Shown here in pieces: positions 43,119-53,952 of a DNA stretch of 64,000 nucleotides. This DNA comes from Ruegeria sp. SCSIO 43209 (lineage in GTDB: Bacteria > Pseudomonadota > Alphaproteobacteria > Rhodobacterales > Rhodobacteraceae), in the NCBI RefSeq assembly GCF_019904295.1, contig NZ_CP065359.1, positions 3,063,001 to 3,127,000 on the forward strand, in the 5' to 3' direction. The translations under genes and the position numbers were made by a program. Below the pieces are notes generated by a model. That model had not been told where the DNA came from and made no database searches. It worked only from the letters and a program-made list of their open reading frames with translations. The number at the start of each line of letters is the position of its first letter. Positions within the stretch are counted from its first letter, which is position 1.

Positions 43119-43889
43119 ATGCTGGTAGTGATTTCCCCGGCCAAGCGGCTGGATTGGGCAGAACGAAACGTCGAATTAACCCAACCCGATTTTCAGGATG
43201 ACGCGATCCGCTTGTCGAAGACAGCACGCAATCTGACATTGGGCAATCTGAAAAAACTGATGGACCTGAGCGACGACTTGGCCCGCCTGAACCGCGACCG
43301 GTATCGTATGTTCTCGGACGCGCCCGATGCGGAGACGACGCGCCCTGCCGCACTGGCGTTTGCGGGCGATACCTATCAAGGGCTTGAAGCCGCATCGCTG
43401 GATGCCGACGAAATGGCCTGGGCACAGGATCACCTGCGCATTCTGTCCGGGCTTTATGGCGTATTGCGCCCGCTGGATGCCATACAGGCCTACCGGCTTG
43501 AGATGGGTAGTAAACTGAAAACCAGACGCGGAAAAAACCTGTACGAATATTGGCGCGATCAGCTAAGCAAGGTGCTGAACGCGCAGGCCGCCGAAACTGA
43601 CAGCAAGGTTCTGGTGAACTGCGCCAGTCAGGAATACTTCGGCGCGGTCGACCTGAAGGCACTGAAGCTGCCCGTTGTGACCCCGATCTTCATGGAGGAC
43701 AAGGGCGGCACCCCCAAGATCGTCAGCTTCTTCGCCAAGAAAGCGCGCGGTGCGATGGCACGCTACATCATCCAGCACCGCCTGACCGATCCCATTGGCC
43801 TGTTGGATTTCGACAGCGGTGGTTATGAATACAGGGCAGATCTGTCTGACGACTACAAACCTGTGTTTGTTCGCCCCTATCAGGCCTGA
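43119..43889 (+). CDS. yaaA: Peroxide stress protein YaaA
   Basis: A 256-residue DUF328/UPF0246 family protein that protects DNA and proteins from peroxide by limiting free iron. Family stretches are LVVISPAKRLDW at the N-terminus, LRILSGLYGVLRPLDAIQAYRLEMG, LVNCASQEYFGAV and FFAKKARGAMARYII. Length matches the family. It is 34 bases behind recQ on the same strand and may be cotranscribed, linking two DNA-damage related functions. The end overlaps the convergent VOC gene by ten bases. Confidence 0.94.
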   Translation: MLVVISPAKRLDWAERNVELTQPDFQDDAIRLSKTARNLTLGNLKKLMDLSDDLARLNRDRYRMFSDAPDAETTRPAALAFAGDTYQGLEAASLDADEMAWAQDHLRILSGLYGVLRPLDAIQAYRLEMGSKLKTRRGKNLYEYWRDQLSKVLNAQAAETDSKVLVNCASQEYFGAVDLKALKLPVVTPIFMEDKGGTPKIVSFFAKKARGAMARYIIQHRLTDPIGLLDFDSGGYEYRADLSDDYKPVFVRPYQA

Positions 43890-44341
43890 TCGAGCAGTGA
43901 AGAGTCGTAGGCTACAAGCTCAACGGTGTTCCCTTCGGGGTCTTGGGTGAAGATACCGCGCCAGCCGATCCAGCCAAAATGCTCGACCCGATAAGGCTGG
44001 TCGATCTGGTCGTACCAGCGCATGACAGCATCCTGTTCGACAAAGGGCAGCGACAGCGCGATATGGTGCAGGGCCGAGGCGCCCCCTGTTACTGGCACTG
44101 CCGCGCCAGTCTGGCCCGATCCACGCTCAGAGCCAACAGACTGGTGAAACAGGGCCAGCACCTGTGTATGTCCACCAAACCCTTCGGCAATCCGAAAAAA
44201 GGTGATGGCGCTGTTATGGTCGCCTTGCAATCGCTGCAACCCTATCACCTTCTCATAGAAATACACCATTGCCGCCATATCGGCGCAGCGAATTGCAATC
44301 TCACCCAATCCCCGGGGGCGAAAACCGCGCTCATCTGACAT
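43880..44341 (-). CDS. VOC (glyoxalase/bleomycin-resistance) family protein
   Basis: A 153-residue protein with two beta-alpha-beta-beta-beta units. The first is RPRGLGEIAIRCADMAAMVYFYEKVIGL and the second begins SALHHIALSLPFVEQDAVMRWYDQI, ending GWRGIFTQDPEGNTVELVAYD. Candidate metal ligands include His in the second unit and the Glu in NTVELV. Members include glyoxalases, dioxygenases and resistance proteins; the reaction cannot be assigned. It sits nine bases after the hybrid kinase stop would be read from the other side, that is, just downstream of no same-strand partner, and probably has its own promoter overlap with the kinase end. Confidence 0.8.
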   Translation of the reverse strand: MSDERGFRPRGLGEIAIRCADMAAMVYFYEKVIGLQRLQGDHNSAITFFRIAEGFGGHTQVLALFHQSVGSERGSGQTGAAVPVTGGASALHHIALSLPFVEQDAVMRWYDQIDQPYRVEHFGWIGWRGIFTQDPEGNTVELVAYDSSLLDQA

Positions 44342-44350
44342 AAATCGATC

Positions 44351-46564
44351 CTATTCCGTACTTTCACCTTCTGCACCGACCAATTGGGCATCGGCTGGAC
44401 GATGTTCCAGTATCATCTTGTGGATCAGTTTCTTGTGCAACGGTTTGGTCAGATAATGATCAAGCCCGGCTGCCAGTATGCCCTCATCATCCCCTGTCAT
44501 GGCATGGGCCGTCAGGGCCACTATGGGAACATGTCGATCCGTTCCGATCTCGCGCCGCCGGATTTCACCCGTCGCCTCTTTCCCATCCATCTTGGGCATC
44601 GAGATATCCATGAAAATCAGGTCCGGGTCGAAACTGGCGAAGGTTTCGATCGCCTCCAACCCATTGGAGACGAATTTCAAATCGATCTTCAGATCTTTGG
44701 TCATCTTTTGAAGGATCAGTTGATTGGTTCGATTGTCCTCGGCTGCCAGAACCCGCATCAGCCTCTGATTCTGCGGAACTTGCGCATGAGTCTCGGGATC
44801 AGCGACGCAGTCGTCACTGCGATCCGACTTGAATACAGGAGCACCCAGCGCCATCAGCCGTGAATACAGCTCGGCGCGAGGAATGGGCTTTTGCAACACG
44901 CCGTCAATCAGGCGATGGGCCGGGTCGGCATGAATCACACCCGGATTGGCCGACATCACCACAATTGGCAGATCACCCCATCCTTTGTCGCGCAGTGTTG
45001 TGGCGAGTTCCAGACCGTCCATGTCCGGCAGATCGTGATCGCACAGCACCAGATCAATAGTTTTGTCCATTGCAGAAAGCGCTTCAGCCCCTGTTGAACG
45101 GGTGAGCGCCTGAGACCCAAGGCGGCTCAGTTGTTTGGTCAGAATGGCGCGGTTGACGGCCATATCCTCGACCACCAGAACCTGGCCCAACTGCCCCGCC
45201 AGATCGGGCGGAACGGGCTGCGGACCTTCGGCCGTGGGCAGTGTGATACGGAAACCAAAGCAAGATCCTTTGCCCGCGTCGCTTTCGACCCAGACGGCAC
45301 CGCCCATCATCGAGATCAGCCGCTTGGTGATTGCCAGCCCCAAACCCGTGCCTTCGAATTGGCGGTTCTGGGCATCCTCAACCTGATTGAATTCACCAAA
45401 GATGTGCGGGACCTTGTCGGCTTTGATTCCGATACCCGTATCCTCGATGGCCACGTGGATGTCGCAGGTTTCAGTTGTCGCGTCAGGAACACCGGTCACC
45501 CGGATAAGGACATGGCCCTGCGCGGTAAACTTCACTGCATTGCCGACAAGGTTGGTCAGAATCTGCCGAATCCGCCCCGGATCACCCACAAAAAGCGTCG
45601 GCAGGAACAGGTCATAGTCCACCAGCAAGGTCAGGCCCTTGTCGCGTACGCTGGGTTGCAACAGCATCGCGACCTCAAGGATACAGCGCTCCAAATCGAA
45701 CTGTTCGGGGTGCAGCGTCAACTTGTCGGCCTCGATCTTGGAATAGTCGAGAACATCGTTGATGATGACCAGCAAAGCCTCGCCCGAATTGCGAATTGTG
45801 CTTACATAGAGCCTTTGTTCTTCGTTCATCGGGGTTTCGGTCAGCAGTTCGGTCATACCGACGATCCCGTTCATCGGCGTGCGAATCTCATGGCTCATAT
45901 TGGCCAGAAAGGCGGATTTGGCGCGGTTTGCGGCCTCGGCCCGTTCACGTGCAGCGTTTAGCTCGGCCTCATGCCGGACCGAGGCTGTGATGTTCAACGC
46001 CAGGCTCAGCACGTCACCGCCGTGGCCCCGCTGATCAATCAGCCGGATATATTGGCTGTTCCACAACTGGATCACCTCGGGTTCGGGGTGCGGTTGCGCC
46101 CAGCGTGCAAGCATACGCGCCTGCCAGTCCGCGATATTTTCCGCGCCGATGTCCACGATCCCTTCATGGGTCAGAATTTCGAGAATACGCGTGTAGCTGA
46201 TCCCCGGCGCGACCTCTTCCAGCCCATCGAAAACGCTTAGGTAAGCGGCGTTGGCACCGATCAGTGTGTTGTTGCCGTCGAAAAAGGCAAACCCGTCAGG
46301 GATGGTCTGGATCGAATGCCACAGGCGGCGTTCAGCCACTTCGATCTTGGCATTGGCTACGGTCAGATCGGATTTGACCTTTTCGTTTTCATCGCGAACC
46401 GTCGCAACCTCGGCCTGAGTCTCATCGATCTGACGTGTCAATGCGATAGCATGGCGTCCCAATTTGCGGTTGGCAGCAGACAACTCGGCCTGTTTCAGAT
46501 GCAACAACCGCTCGGCCGCCAGTCGTGCGCGCCGTTCCTGCGCCAGTTTCTCAGCAAGACTCAT
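44351..46564 (-). CDS. Hybrid sensor histidine kinase with two receiver domains
   Basis: A 737-residue soluble-looking kinase with no clear transmembrane helix. Order: N-terminal coiled coil (about 1-85); PAS (about 88-200, LWHSIQTIPDGFAFFDGNNTLIGAN); HisKA with FLANMSHEIRTPMNGIVGMTELL; HATPase with LTNLVGNAVKFTAQG and GTGLGLAITKRLISMMGG; receiver 1 with LVVEDMAVNR and phosphoacceptor region VLCDHDLPDMDG; receiver 2 with LAAEDNRTNQ and LIFMDISMPKMDG. No output domain follows, so a phosphotransfer protein elsewhere is expected. It lies 67 bases behind the MoxR-type operon on the same strand, and a hairpin (GCGAT/ATCGC, 46578-46601) precedes its start. Confidence 0.9.
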   Translation of the reverse strand: MSLAEKLAQERRARLAAERLLHLKQAELSAANRKLGRHAIALTRQIDETQAEVATVRDENEKVKSDLTVANAKIEVAERRLWHSIQTIPDGFAFFDGNNTLIGANAAYLSVFDGLEEVAPGISYTRILEILTHEGIVDIGAENIADWQARMLARWAQPHPEPEVIQLWNSQYIRLIDQRGHGGDVLSLALNITASVRHEAELNAARERAEAANRAKSAFLANMSHEIRTPMNGIVGMTELLTETPMNEEQRLYVSTIRNSGEALLVIINDVLDYSKIEADKLTLHPEQFDLERCILEVAMLLQPSVRDKGLTLLVDYDLFLPTLFVGDPGRIRQILTNLVGNAVKFTAQGHVLIRVTGVPDATTETCDIHVAIEDTGIGIKADKVPHIFGEFNQVEDAQNRQFEGTGLGLAITKRLISMMGGAVWVESDAGKGSCFGFRITLPTAEGPQPVPPDLAGQLGQVLVVEDMAVNRAILTKQLSRLGSQALTRSTGAEALSAMDKTIDLVLCDHDLPDMDGLELATTLRDKGWGDLPIVVMSANPGVIHADPAHRLIDGVLQKPIPRAELYSRLMALGAPVFKSDRSDDCVADPETHAQVPQNQRLMRVLAAEDNRTNQLILQKMTKDLKIDLKFVSNGLEAIETFASFDPDLIFMDISMPKMDGKEATGEIRRREIGTDRHVPIVALTAHAMTGDDEGILAAGLDHYLTKPLHKKLIHKMILEHRPADAQLVGAEGESTE

Positions 46565-46631
46565 GTAAAGTTTTCCCGCGATAATCTGCTCAGAGCATCG
46601 CGGTAGAGCATGAAAAAGTGCTTAAGCAGCG

Positions 46632-48674
46632 TTAGCGGCGTCCCTCACGCAACCAACCGGCCAAGAGGAACCCACCGGCAAGCAACAGCACCAGCCAGGG
46701 TGGAAGCAACCCGGCCTGTGTAACATCGCGGGTTTCATAGGCGTCGCGCGGGGTCAGACCGATCCAGCCCCGACCTGCTGCCGGTCGGCCCGCACGGACA
46801 TTCCGGATTGAGGGCAGACCCTCTTCCAACCGGATCGTTCCCCCGCGCAGGCTGGCCAGAACGGGGCTTAGAATCTCATCGGTCGCGATCGTGCGCTCGA
46901 ATTCCTTTGGTGCAGCAGGACCAAGACCGATCACGGCAGAATGCGCACCCTCTTCCAGACGGTACAGGCCAATTTCAGGGCCGAAGTACTGCGCCTCGAA
47001 CCGACCGGGCGAGACTTCGTTTAGCGTAATCTCCAAGGTGTCGCCGTTGGGGAGGGTGACGGTGACTGGGCCAACTTCATCCTCCAGCGTTTGACGGATA
47101 ATGCGCATGGACTGGCCGTTCGCCTCGGCCCACAGCGCCTCTTCCTCAAGCTCGGGTTCTTTCATCATCCAATGGGCCAGCCTGCGGAGTAGTTCCAACT
47201 GCGGGCCACCGCCCTCAAAGCCGCGGCTCCATAGCCAGGCGTGGTCTGATGCCATCAGCGCTACACGGCCTTCACCCACGCGATCCAACAGCAGCAACGG
47301 ACGATCATCCACGCCGGTCATGAGCATATTGCCGGATAGCTGGCTGACATCGATCTGGCGCAGCCAAGCACCCCAAGTCTCAGCATCGCCCAGATCAGCA
47401 GTAACCGGATGACGCTGGCCCAGATCGGTGACCATGGGCACGTACCGTTCCTCGTAAACCCGCGCACTGGGTTTTGCGGGCAGGACCGGCCCAAGAGGGG
47501 ATCGGTACAGGCTGTCCGCCGTGGCAAAATCAGGGCCAGCAGCGACCAGCACCGCGCCACCATTGACGATATAGTCGCCAACATTATCCAGATAGATCGC
47601 AGGCAGGATGCCGCGCCGTTTGTAGCGGTCAAAGATGATCAGGTCGAAATCATTGATCTTCTCCAGAAACAACTCTCGCGTTGGGAAGGCAATCAGTGAG
47701 AGCTCATCCACCGGTACGCCATCCTGTTTTTCCGGCGGCCGGAGGATGGTAAAATGGACCAAATCAACCGAGCTGTCAGATTTCAGCAGGTTGCGCCAAG
47801 TACGCCCGCCCGGATGCGGCTCGCCCGATACCAGCAGAACACGCAGGCGATCCCGCACACCGTTCATCTGGATCAGAGCCGTGTTGTTGCGGTCGGTCAG
47901 TTCGCCCTCGGCCTGCGGGACCGTGAACTGGATGACGTTCCTACCACCATGCGGCAGCGTGATCGGGAGCTCGACGTCCAGACCGATTGGAATGGTGAAC
48001 TGCTCGGGTTCACCTCCATCGACGGAAATCTCAAGCGGAGCGTTTGCAACTCCGGCAGGCGCAGCCCCAGTGTCTTCGACGCGCAGGGTCAGGGTCACGG
48101 GTTCACCGATAATGGCGAAGGCTGGGGCGTTACGCACGATCAGGCGCCGATCCCAATCGCCTTCGCGCCCAGTCTGTAACAGATGCATTGGAGCAGGCAG
48201 GTCGGGTGCCAGGTCTGCATCATGAACGATGCCGTCTGACACCACGATAATGCCCGCAATCCGCGCACGGGGTTCTTCGGCCAGTGCCGCGTTCAGCGCA
48301 GCCATGACCTGCGTGCCCTCGTCACCATCGCCGTCACCAACCTGGATGCGGCGCAGCTCGGTATTGTCTCGCGCTTCGATCTCGGTCACGAGGTCGTTGG
48401 CAGCCTGAGCAGTCTGTTCGGCACGATCCGATAGGGTTTGACTGGCGCTTTCATCTTCGATCATCAACACGATGTCGGTAAGCGGCGCGCGATCTTCGAC
48501 CTGATAAACAGGACCGCTAAGCGCCCCGAGGATGACCAGGGCCGCCAAGCCGCGCAGGGCCCAGCCCGACAGACCGCGCCAATGCGCCAGAACCACACCT
48601 GACATGGCAATCAATGCCACGGCTGCCAGAAACGGCAACGGGATTAGCGGGTCAAAGATGACGGTTCCGGTCAT
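46632..48674 (-). CDS. Membrane protein with vWA-like domain, last gene of MoxR operon
   Basis: A 680-residue protein with two N-terminal helices (PLIPLPFLAAVALIAMSGVVLAH and LRGLAALVILGALSG) and one at the extreme C-terminus (PWLVLLLAGGFLLAGWLREGRR). After the second helix, DIVLMIEDESASQTLSDRA carries a DxSxS sequence like the metal site of von Willebrand A domains, and GIIVVSDGIVHD resembles the later Asp. The middle contains a GATase-like fold region (FDLIIFDRYKRRGILPAIYLDNVGDYI) and beta-rich segments. The start overlaps the stop of the DUF4159 gene by ATGA. Function unknown; the bulk is probably periplasmic. Confidence 0.8.
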   Translation of the reverse strand: MTGTVIFDPLIPLPFLAAVALIAMSGVVLAHWRGLSGWALRGLAALVILGALSGPVYQVEDRAPLTDIVLMIEDESASQTLSDRAEQTAQAANDLVTEIEARDNTELRRIQVGDGDGDEGTQVMAALNAALAEEPRARIAGIIVVSDGIVHDADLAPDLPAPMHLLQTGREGDWDRRLIVRNAPAFAIIGEPVTLTLRVEDTGAAPAGVANAPLEISVDGGEPEQFTIPIGLDVELPITLPHGGRNVIQFTVPQAEGELTDRNNTALIQMNGVRDRLRVLLVSGEPHPGGRTWRNLLKSDSSVDLVHFTILRPPEKQDGVPVDELSLIAFPTRELFLEKINDFDLIIFDRYKRRGILPAIYLDNVGDYIVNGGAVLVAAGPDFATADSLYRSPLGPVLPAKPSARVYEERYVPMVTDLGQRHPVTADLGDAETWGAWLRQIDVSQLSGNMLMTGVDDRPLLLLDRVGEGRVALMASDHAWLWSRGFEGGGPQLELLRRLAHWMMKEPELEEEALWAEANGQSMRIIRQTLEDEVGPVTVTLPNGDTLEITLNEVSPGRFEAQYFGPEIGLYRLEEGAHSAVIGLGPAAPKEFERTIATDEILSPVLASLRGGTIRLEEGLPSIRNVRAGRPAAGRGWIGLTPRDAYETRDVTQAGLLPPWLVLLLAGGFLLAGWLREGRR

Positions 48675-51433
48675 TGTCCCAACCTGTCTAAAAGCGCGGG
48701 CACGTGAACCTGATCGGATTTGTAATTCCCGGTCAGCACATGCATTACCAGATTAACCCCAAACCGATTGGCCAACTCGCGCTGTCGTTCTCCGGCATAA
48801 CCGCGACCCACGGGCAATAGGGACTGACCGTTGCGATCCACCGCCCAGGCCCCGGCCCAGTCATTACCGCCGATCACCACCGGGGTCACGTTATCGTTGA
48901 GGTTTCGGAAGGGCATTCCTTCGATCTGCTCGGCATCGGGTGGCGCGGCCTCGACCCAGACCTCGGTGCCAGAATATCGTCCGGGGAAATCCTGCAGCAG
49001 ATAAAAGGCGCGGGTCAGGACATGATCACGCGGGACAGGCTCTAATGAGGGGATATTCAACGGGGCGGCCAGTTGTTGCAGCTTGCGCCCATTGGGGCTG
49101 GACGCCCCGAAACCGGCGATATCGGCGTCGCGCGTATCAAATAAAATCATCCCGCCCGAACGCAGATAGGCGTTCAGCTTTGCATAGGCTTCAACCGAGG
49201 GCTGTGGCTGGTCCGGAGTAACAGGCCAATAGAGCAGCGGAAAGAATGCAAGCTCATCACGTTCAAGGTCGATGCCAATCGGATCGGCGGGTTCGACCGA
49301 AGTGCGAAAATGCAGCGTCTGCACCAACCCGCGCAGCCCGGCCAGCGCGATATCGTCGACCTGAGCATTCCCGGTAAGTACATGCGCCAGCACAAGCTCA
49401 TGCGTCGCGTTCAATGCAAAATCGGTGTCTTCAGGGGTCTGTGCCCGCACCTCAGGGGCAAGGAACAGGGCAGCAAGCGCAAATGCAACAGGGGTTGCCT
49501 TGGCCAAGCGCCCCGACAACGCCAAAGACGCAATCACATCGATTGTCAGCAACAACAGTGCAAGGCCAAGCAACAGCCCTTCCAACGGAGTCTCATTGCT
49601 GATCTCCTGACCCCGGATTGGGACGTCAGACGGCCAGATCACCGGGGATAGTACAGCATCCTCGGCAAGAACATTCCGCGCCAGTTTCTGCTTGCCGTTT
49701 TCATAAAGCCCCGGGCGCAGGTCCGGCCCGATTTGCCCAGAAACCAGTTCGACTCCATCGACACCGGGCAGCGTTCCTGCGTCAGTCAAAACACCGAAGC
49801 CATCCATTATTTGAATCGGCTCCCATACGGTGCCCTGCATCTGAGCCTCTTGACGCGATTTGGCAGCAGAAGCAACGGCAAGCCGGTCGAGCATTTCGAC
49901 AAACAGCCCGGACAGCGGAAGGCTGGACCATTCCGCATCAGCCGTGACATGGAACAGAACCACCTGCCCCAGCCCCAGCGGTTTTCGGGTCACCAATGGT
50001 GTGCCATCCGACAGTGATGCAATGACCCGGTCCGCCAAATTAGGATCTGGTTGTGCCATGACCTGAGTGGTCACAGAGACGTCCGCAGGAATCTCCAACC
50101 CATAGAACGGCGAGTTTTCAGTGAACGGAGCAAGCCCCTTCGCTTCACCCCAGCTCATGGCGCCGCCGACCGAGCGGCCACCGCTACGAAGTCGAACCGG
50201 CAACAGTGCATCCTCAGTATCGCGCCCCAGATCGCTGGCGGCCATGCGTGGGCCGGCAAAGCGCAGCAGCAGGCCGCCCTGTTCAACCCATTCGACGACT
50301 TCAGCCTGTTCCGACTCGGACAGCTTGGCCACATCCGCCAATACGATCACATCCGGGTTCGCGGGGAGAACCTCGGCCAGGCCGCCTTCGACAAAATCAG
50401 CGGTCGGAATCAGTACCTGTGTCAGGTAGTGAAGCGGCGACAGTAACTCTAACCCTTCGCGGTTCAGGGTACCTGCGATCAATGCCACTTCGCGCCGACG
50501 CAGGCTGTCATCTGTCAGTGTAATGGCACCGGCAGAGCGCTGGCCTTGAATCTCGAACCGTGTAATGCGTGCGCGCAGTTCCGATGGAAGCGCAAGATCA
50601 ATTTCCGCCTGCGTAGAGCCGTTTTCGAACTCAAGATTGGTCGATTGCAGCACCCGCATTGCTCCTGCCGGGTCGCGCCCTTGCGCCAGAACGGTGACTC
50701 TTTCCTCTGGTCCTGGATTAGCGCGCTGTACGCTGAGTCGGATTGCGCCGTCCTGATAGGTGGCGGGCAAGATCGCGGTAACGGGTGCAGTGGATTGGTA
50801 GACAATCACGTCCCCACGCGCCTGAAGGGCAGAAGTCAAACGATCATGGCCGACATAGGACAGACGGTCGCTGAACCAATGGGTGTCGAAGCCACCTTCA
50901 ACCTGTCCCAACGCGATCAGAGTTTGGTCAATCTGCGCTTGGGTTGGTTGCCACGGCATCGGTGTAAGGCCCGGCAGACGCCCACGCCACGCCTCGGCGG
51001 CCTGAAACACAGGTGCCTCAGGCTCAGTCAGACGCAAGATCGACACAGGACGACCCGCCCGCCCGGCTTCCGTCAATTGCGCATCAATCTGATCAAGTGT
51101 CGAGGACCAACGTGTCGCGCCCCCCCAGCTTGCATCCAGCACCAGCAGAAGCGGCCCGGATCCGGTCTCATCGCGTGAGGGGTTCAACACCGGCCCTGCC
51201 AGCCCGATGATGATCGCTGCGGCTGCCAGCATCCGCAGTAGCAGCAACCACCATGGTGTACGGTCCGAAACGCTTTCATCATCCTTAAGGCCCAGCAACA
51301 AGGTAACCGCAGGGAACAGTCGGCGGATCGGCGCAGGCGGAACAGCGCGCAGGATCAGCCACAGGATCGGCAGGGTCAAAAGGCCCAGCAGCACCCATGG
51401 CGCGGTAAAGCCGATGCCTGCAAGAACCGTCAT
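48671..51433 (-). CDS. BatA N-terminal / DUF4159 domain membrane protein
   Basis: A 920-residue protein. The N-terminus is the BatA type (FTAPWVLLGLLTLPILWLILRAVPP, then a second helix LRMLAAAAIIIGLAGPVLNP). A vWA-like segment follows, but its metal motif is altered (LLLVLDASWGGATRW). Near residue 640 is another helix pair (LEGLLLGLALLLLTIDVIASLAL). The C-terminal 220 residues are DUF4159 (LVLAHVLTGNAQVDDIALAG, AYLRSGGMILFDTRDAD, HVLTRAFYLL). The ATG at 51433 overlaps the DUF58 stop; an upstream codon at 51466 is not needed. Rhodobacterales carry this protein next to moxR and DUF58 genes; function unknown. Confidence 0.85.
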   Translation of the reverse strand: MTVLAGIGFTAPWVLLGLLTLPILWLILRAVPPAPIRRLFPAVTLLLGLKDDESVSDRTPWWLLLLRMLAAAAIIIGLAGPVLNPSRDETGSGPLLLVLDASWGGATRWSSTLDQIDAQLTEAGRAGRPVSILRLTEPEAPVFQAAEAWRGRLPGLTPMPWQPTQAQIDQTLIALGQVEGGFDTHWFSDRLSYVGHDRLTSALQARGDVIVYQSTAPVTAILPATYQDGAIRLSVQRANPGPEERVTVLAQGRDPAGAMRVLQSTNLEFENGSTQAEIDLALPSELRARITRFEIQGQRSAGAITLTDDSLRRREVALIAGTLNREGLELLSPLHYLTQVLIPTADFVEGGLAEVLPANPDVIVLADVAKLSESEQAEVVEWVEQGGLLLRFAGPRMAASDLGRDTEDALLPVRLRSGGRSVGGAMSWGEAKGLAPFTENSPFYGLEIPADVSVTTQVMAQPDPNLADRVIASLSDGTPLVTRKPLGLGQVVLFHVTADAEWSSLPLSGLFVEMLDRLAVASAAKSRQEAQMQGTVWEPIQIMDGFGVLTDAGTLPGVDGVELVSGQIGPDLRPGLYENGKQKLARNVLAEDAVLSPVIWPSDVPIRGQEISNETPLEGLLLGLALLLLTIDVIASLALSGRLAKATPVAFALAALFLAPEVRAQTPEDTDFALNATHELVLAHVLTGNAQVDDIALAGLRGLVQTLHFRTSVEPADPIGIDLERDELAFFPLLYWPVTPDQPQPSVEAYAKLNAYLRSGGMILFDTRDADIAGFGASSPNGRKLQQLAAPLNIPSLEPVPRDHVLTRAFYLLQDFPGRYSGTEVWVEAAPPDAEQIEGMPFRNLNDNVTPVVIGGNDWAGAWAVDRNGQSLLPVGRGYAGERQRELANRFGVNLVMHVLTGNYKSDQVHVPALLDRLGQ

Positions 51434-52301
51434 TGCGCACCCCCATCTAAGGCGCGATAAAGCCACAACAGAGCCGATTGAGCACTGTCACCGGTGTGAT
51501 GGAGCCCCATCTGCCATCCGGTCGCACGACAAAGCTGCGTCAGCGCGTCCTTACGCTGCGCAAGGCGATCCAGATAACGATCACGCAGGTCTGCGGCCTT
51601 CAAGGTTTCATGTCGAGCGGTGCCACCAACACTTTCAAAAATGGTACGTCCCGAATAGGGAAAGGACTCCTCGCTGGGGTCCAGAACCTGCAGCAACACG
51701 CCGCGCACGCCCCGGTCAGCGGCTTTGGTAAGGGCCAGCTCGACCTCGTCCAGCGGCCCAAGAAAATCCGAGATAAACACCGCACGCGCATGCGGGATCA
51801 TGGCGCGGTGTTCGGGTGGCGCGTAATCGGTTTGCGCATCTTCAGACCAGGCTTGGGCCAGCCGAATGATCTGAGCATTCCCCCTGCGCGGGGGCAGCGT
51901 CGTGCCAGTCAGACCAACGCGCTCGCCACCACGCACAAGCAGGATAGCGGTCGACAGCCCCAGCAGGCGCGCACGATCGGCCTTGGTCGGCAAGTTCTTG
52001 TCCGAAGCAAACCGCATCGACGCGCCCTGATCGACCCAAAGCATGATCGACTGTGCAATCTGCCATTCGCGCTCACGTACAAACTGCTGATCACCACGGG
52101 CCGAACGGCGATGGTCGATCAACCGGCGACTGTCGCCAATCTGCGCAGGGCGGTACTGCCAGAAATCATCCCCCAGACCCGAGCGTCTCCGCCCGTGATC
52201 GCCCAATAACACGGTTCCGGCCAGATGCTCGGCACGCGCCAATAACGGCGGCAACCGGGACGCTTCGGCCTCGGAGCGTTCGCGAAGGGTCTGGGCGGCG
52301 C

Positions 52302-52305
<4 letters not shown>
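51430..52305 (-). CDS. DUF58 domain protein
   Basis: A 291-residue cytoplasmic protein of the DUF58 family that regularly follows MoxR ATPases. Landmarks are LPPLLARAEHLAGTVLLGDHGRRRSGLGDDFWQYRPAQIGD (the LGxGxxFxxxRxYxxGD-like region) and RDYLVRE-like SARGDQQFVREREWQIAQSIMLWVDQGASM with an acidic residue typical of vWA-like folds. ARAVFISDFLGPLDEVE is a further vWA-like strand. The start overlaps the moxR stop and the stop overlaps the next gene, both as ATGA. Probably a protein-interaction partner of the MoxR ATPase. Confidence 0.87.
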
Positions 52306-53309
<1,004 letters not shown>

Positions 53310-53361
53310 GAGGTTCCCTTCCGTGGACTGTTATGATTGAAGTGTATCGCGCTGAGAGGAA

Positions 53362-53952
53362 ATGGCAAAAGCAATGAGCGGACAAAAACCCGTGACCCCT
53401 TCACCTGACGGTCTGGCGGCTTCGGTCAAAGCGGCCAAAACGCGGGGTTTGCCGCCCGTTCACCTATGGAATCCTCCGTTTTGTGGCGATCTGGACATTC
53501 GGATCGCCAAAGATGGCACTTGGAGTTATCTAGGGTCACCGATCAACAGGGTCGAGCTTGTTAAGCTATTTTCCTCAATTCTTAAGAAAGAAGAGGGTAG
53601 GTACTTTCTCGTCACTCCCGCTGAAAAGGTGGGAATCACCGTCGAGGATGCGCCGTTTGTTGCCGTTGATTTTGAGCATGAGGGACAAGGCGAAGCCCAA
53701 CGTCTGACTTTTACGACGCAAGTGGGCGATACAGCCATCGCCGGGCCCGATCACCCGATCCGCATTGTCCTAAATACGGAAACTGATGAGCCCTCACCCT
53801 ACATATTGGTGCGCGCGAATCTTGAGGCGCGCATTGATCGCAAGAGCTTTTACCGGTTGGTCGAGATCGCCAGACATCACGACGGTTGGTTTGGTGTCTG
53901 GTCGGACGGCCAGTTTTTCCCACTGATCGCATCTGATGTGCTAGAGGATTGA
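53362..53952 (+). CDS. DUF1285 family protein
   Basis: A 196-residue protein matching the DUF1285 family in PPVHLWNPPFCGDLDIRIAKDGTWSYLGSPINRVELVKLFSSIL and YFLVTPAEKVGITVEDAPFVAVD. Family function is unknown. It shares the promoter region with the moxR operon on the opposite strand, an arrangement often seen in Rhodobacterales. The first ATG (53362) is very close to its GAGAGGA; the ATG at 53374, giving MSGQKPV, is an equally possible start. Its last 76 bases overlap the convergent EamA gene. Confidence 0.85.
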   Translation: MAKAMSGQKPVTPSPDGLAASVKAAKTRGLPPVHLWNPPFCGDLDIRIAKDGTWSYLGSPINRVELVKLFSSILKKEEGRYFLVTPAEKVGITVEDAPFVAVDFEHEGQGEAQRLTFTTQVGDTAIAGPDHPIRIVLNTETDEPSPYILVRANLEARIDRKSFYRLVEIARHHDGWFGVWSDGQFFPLIASDVLED

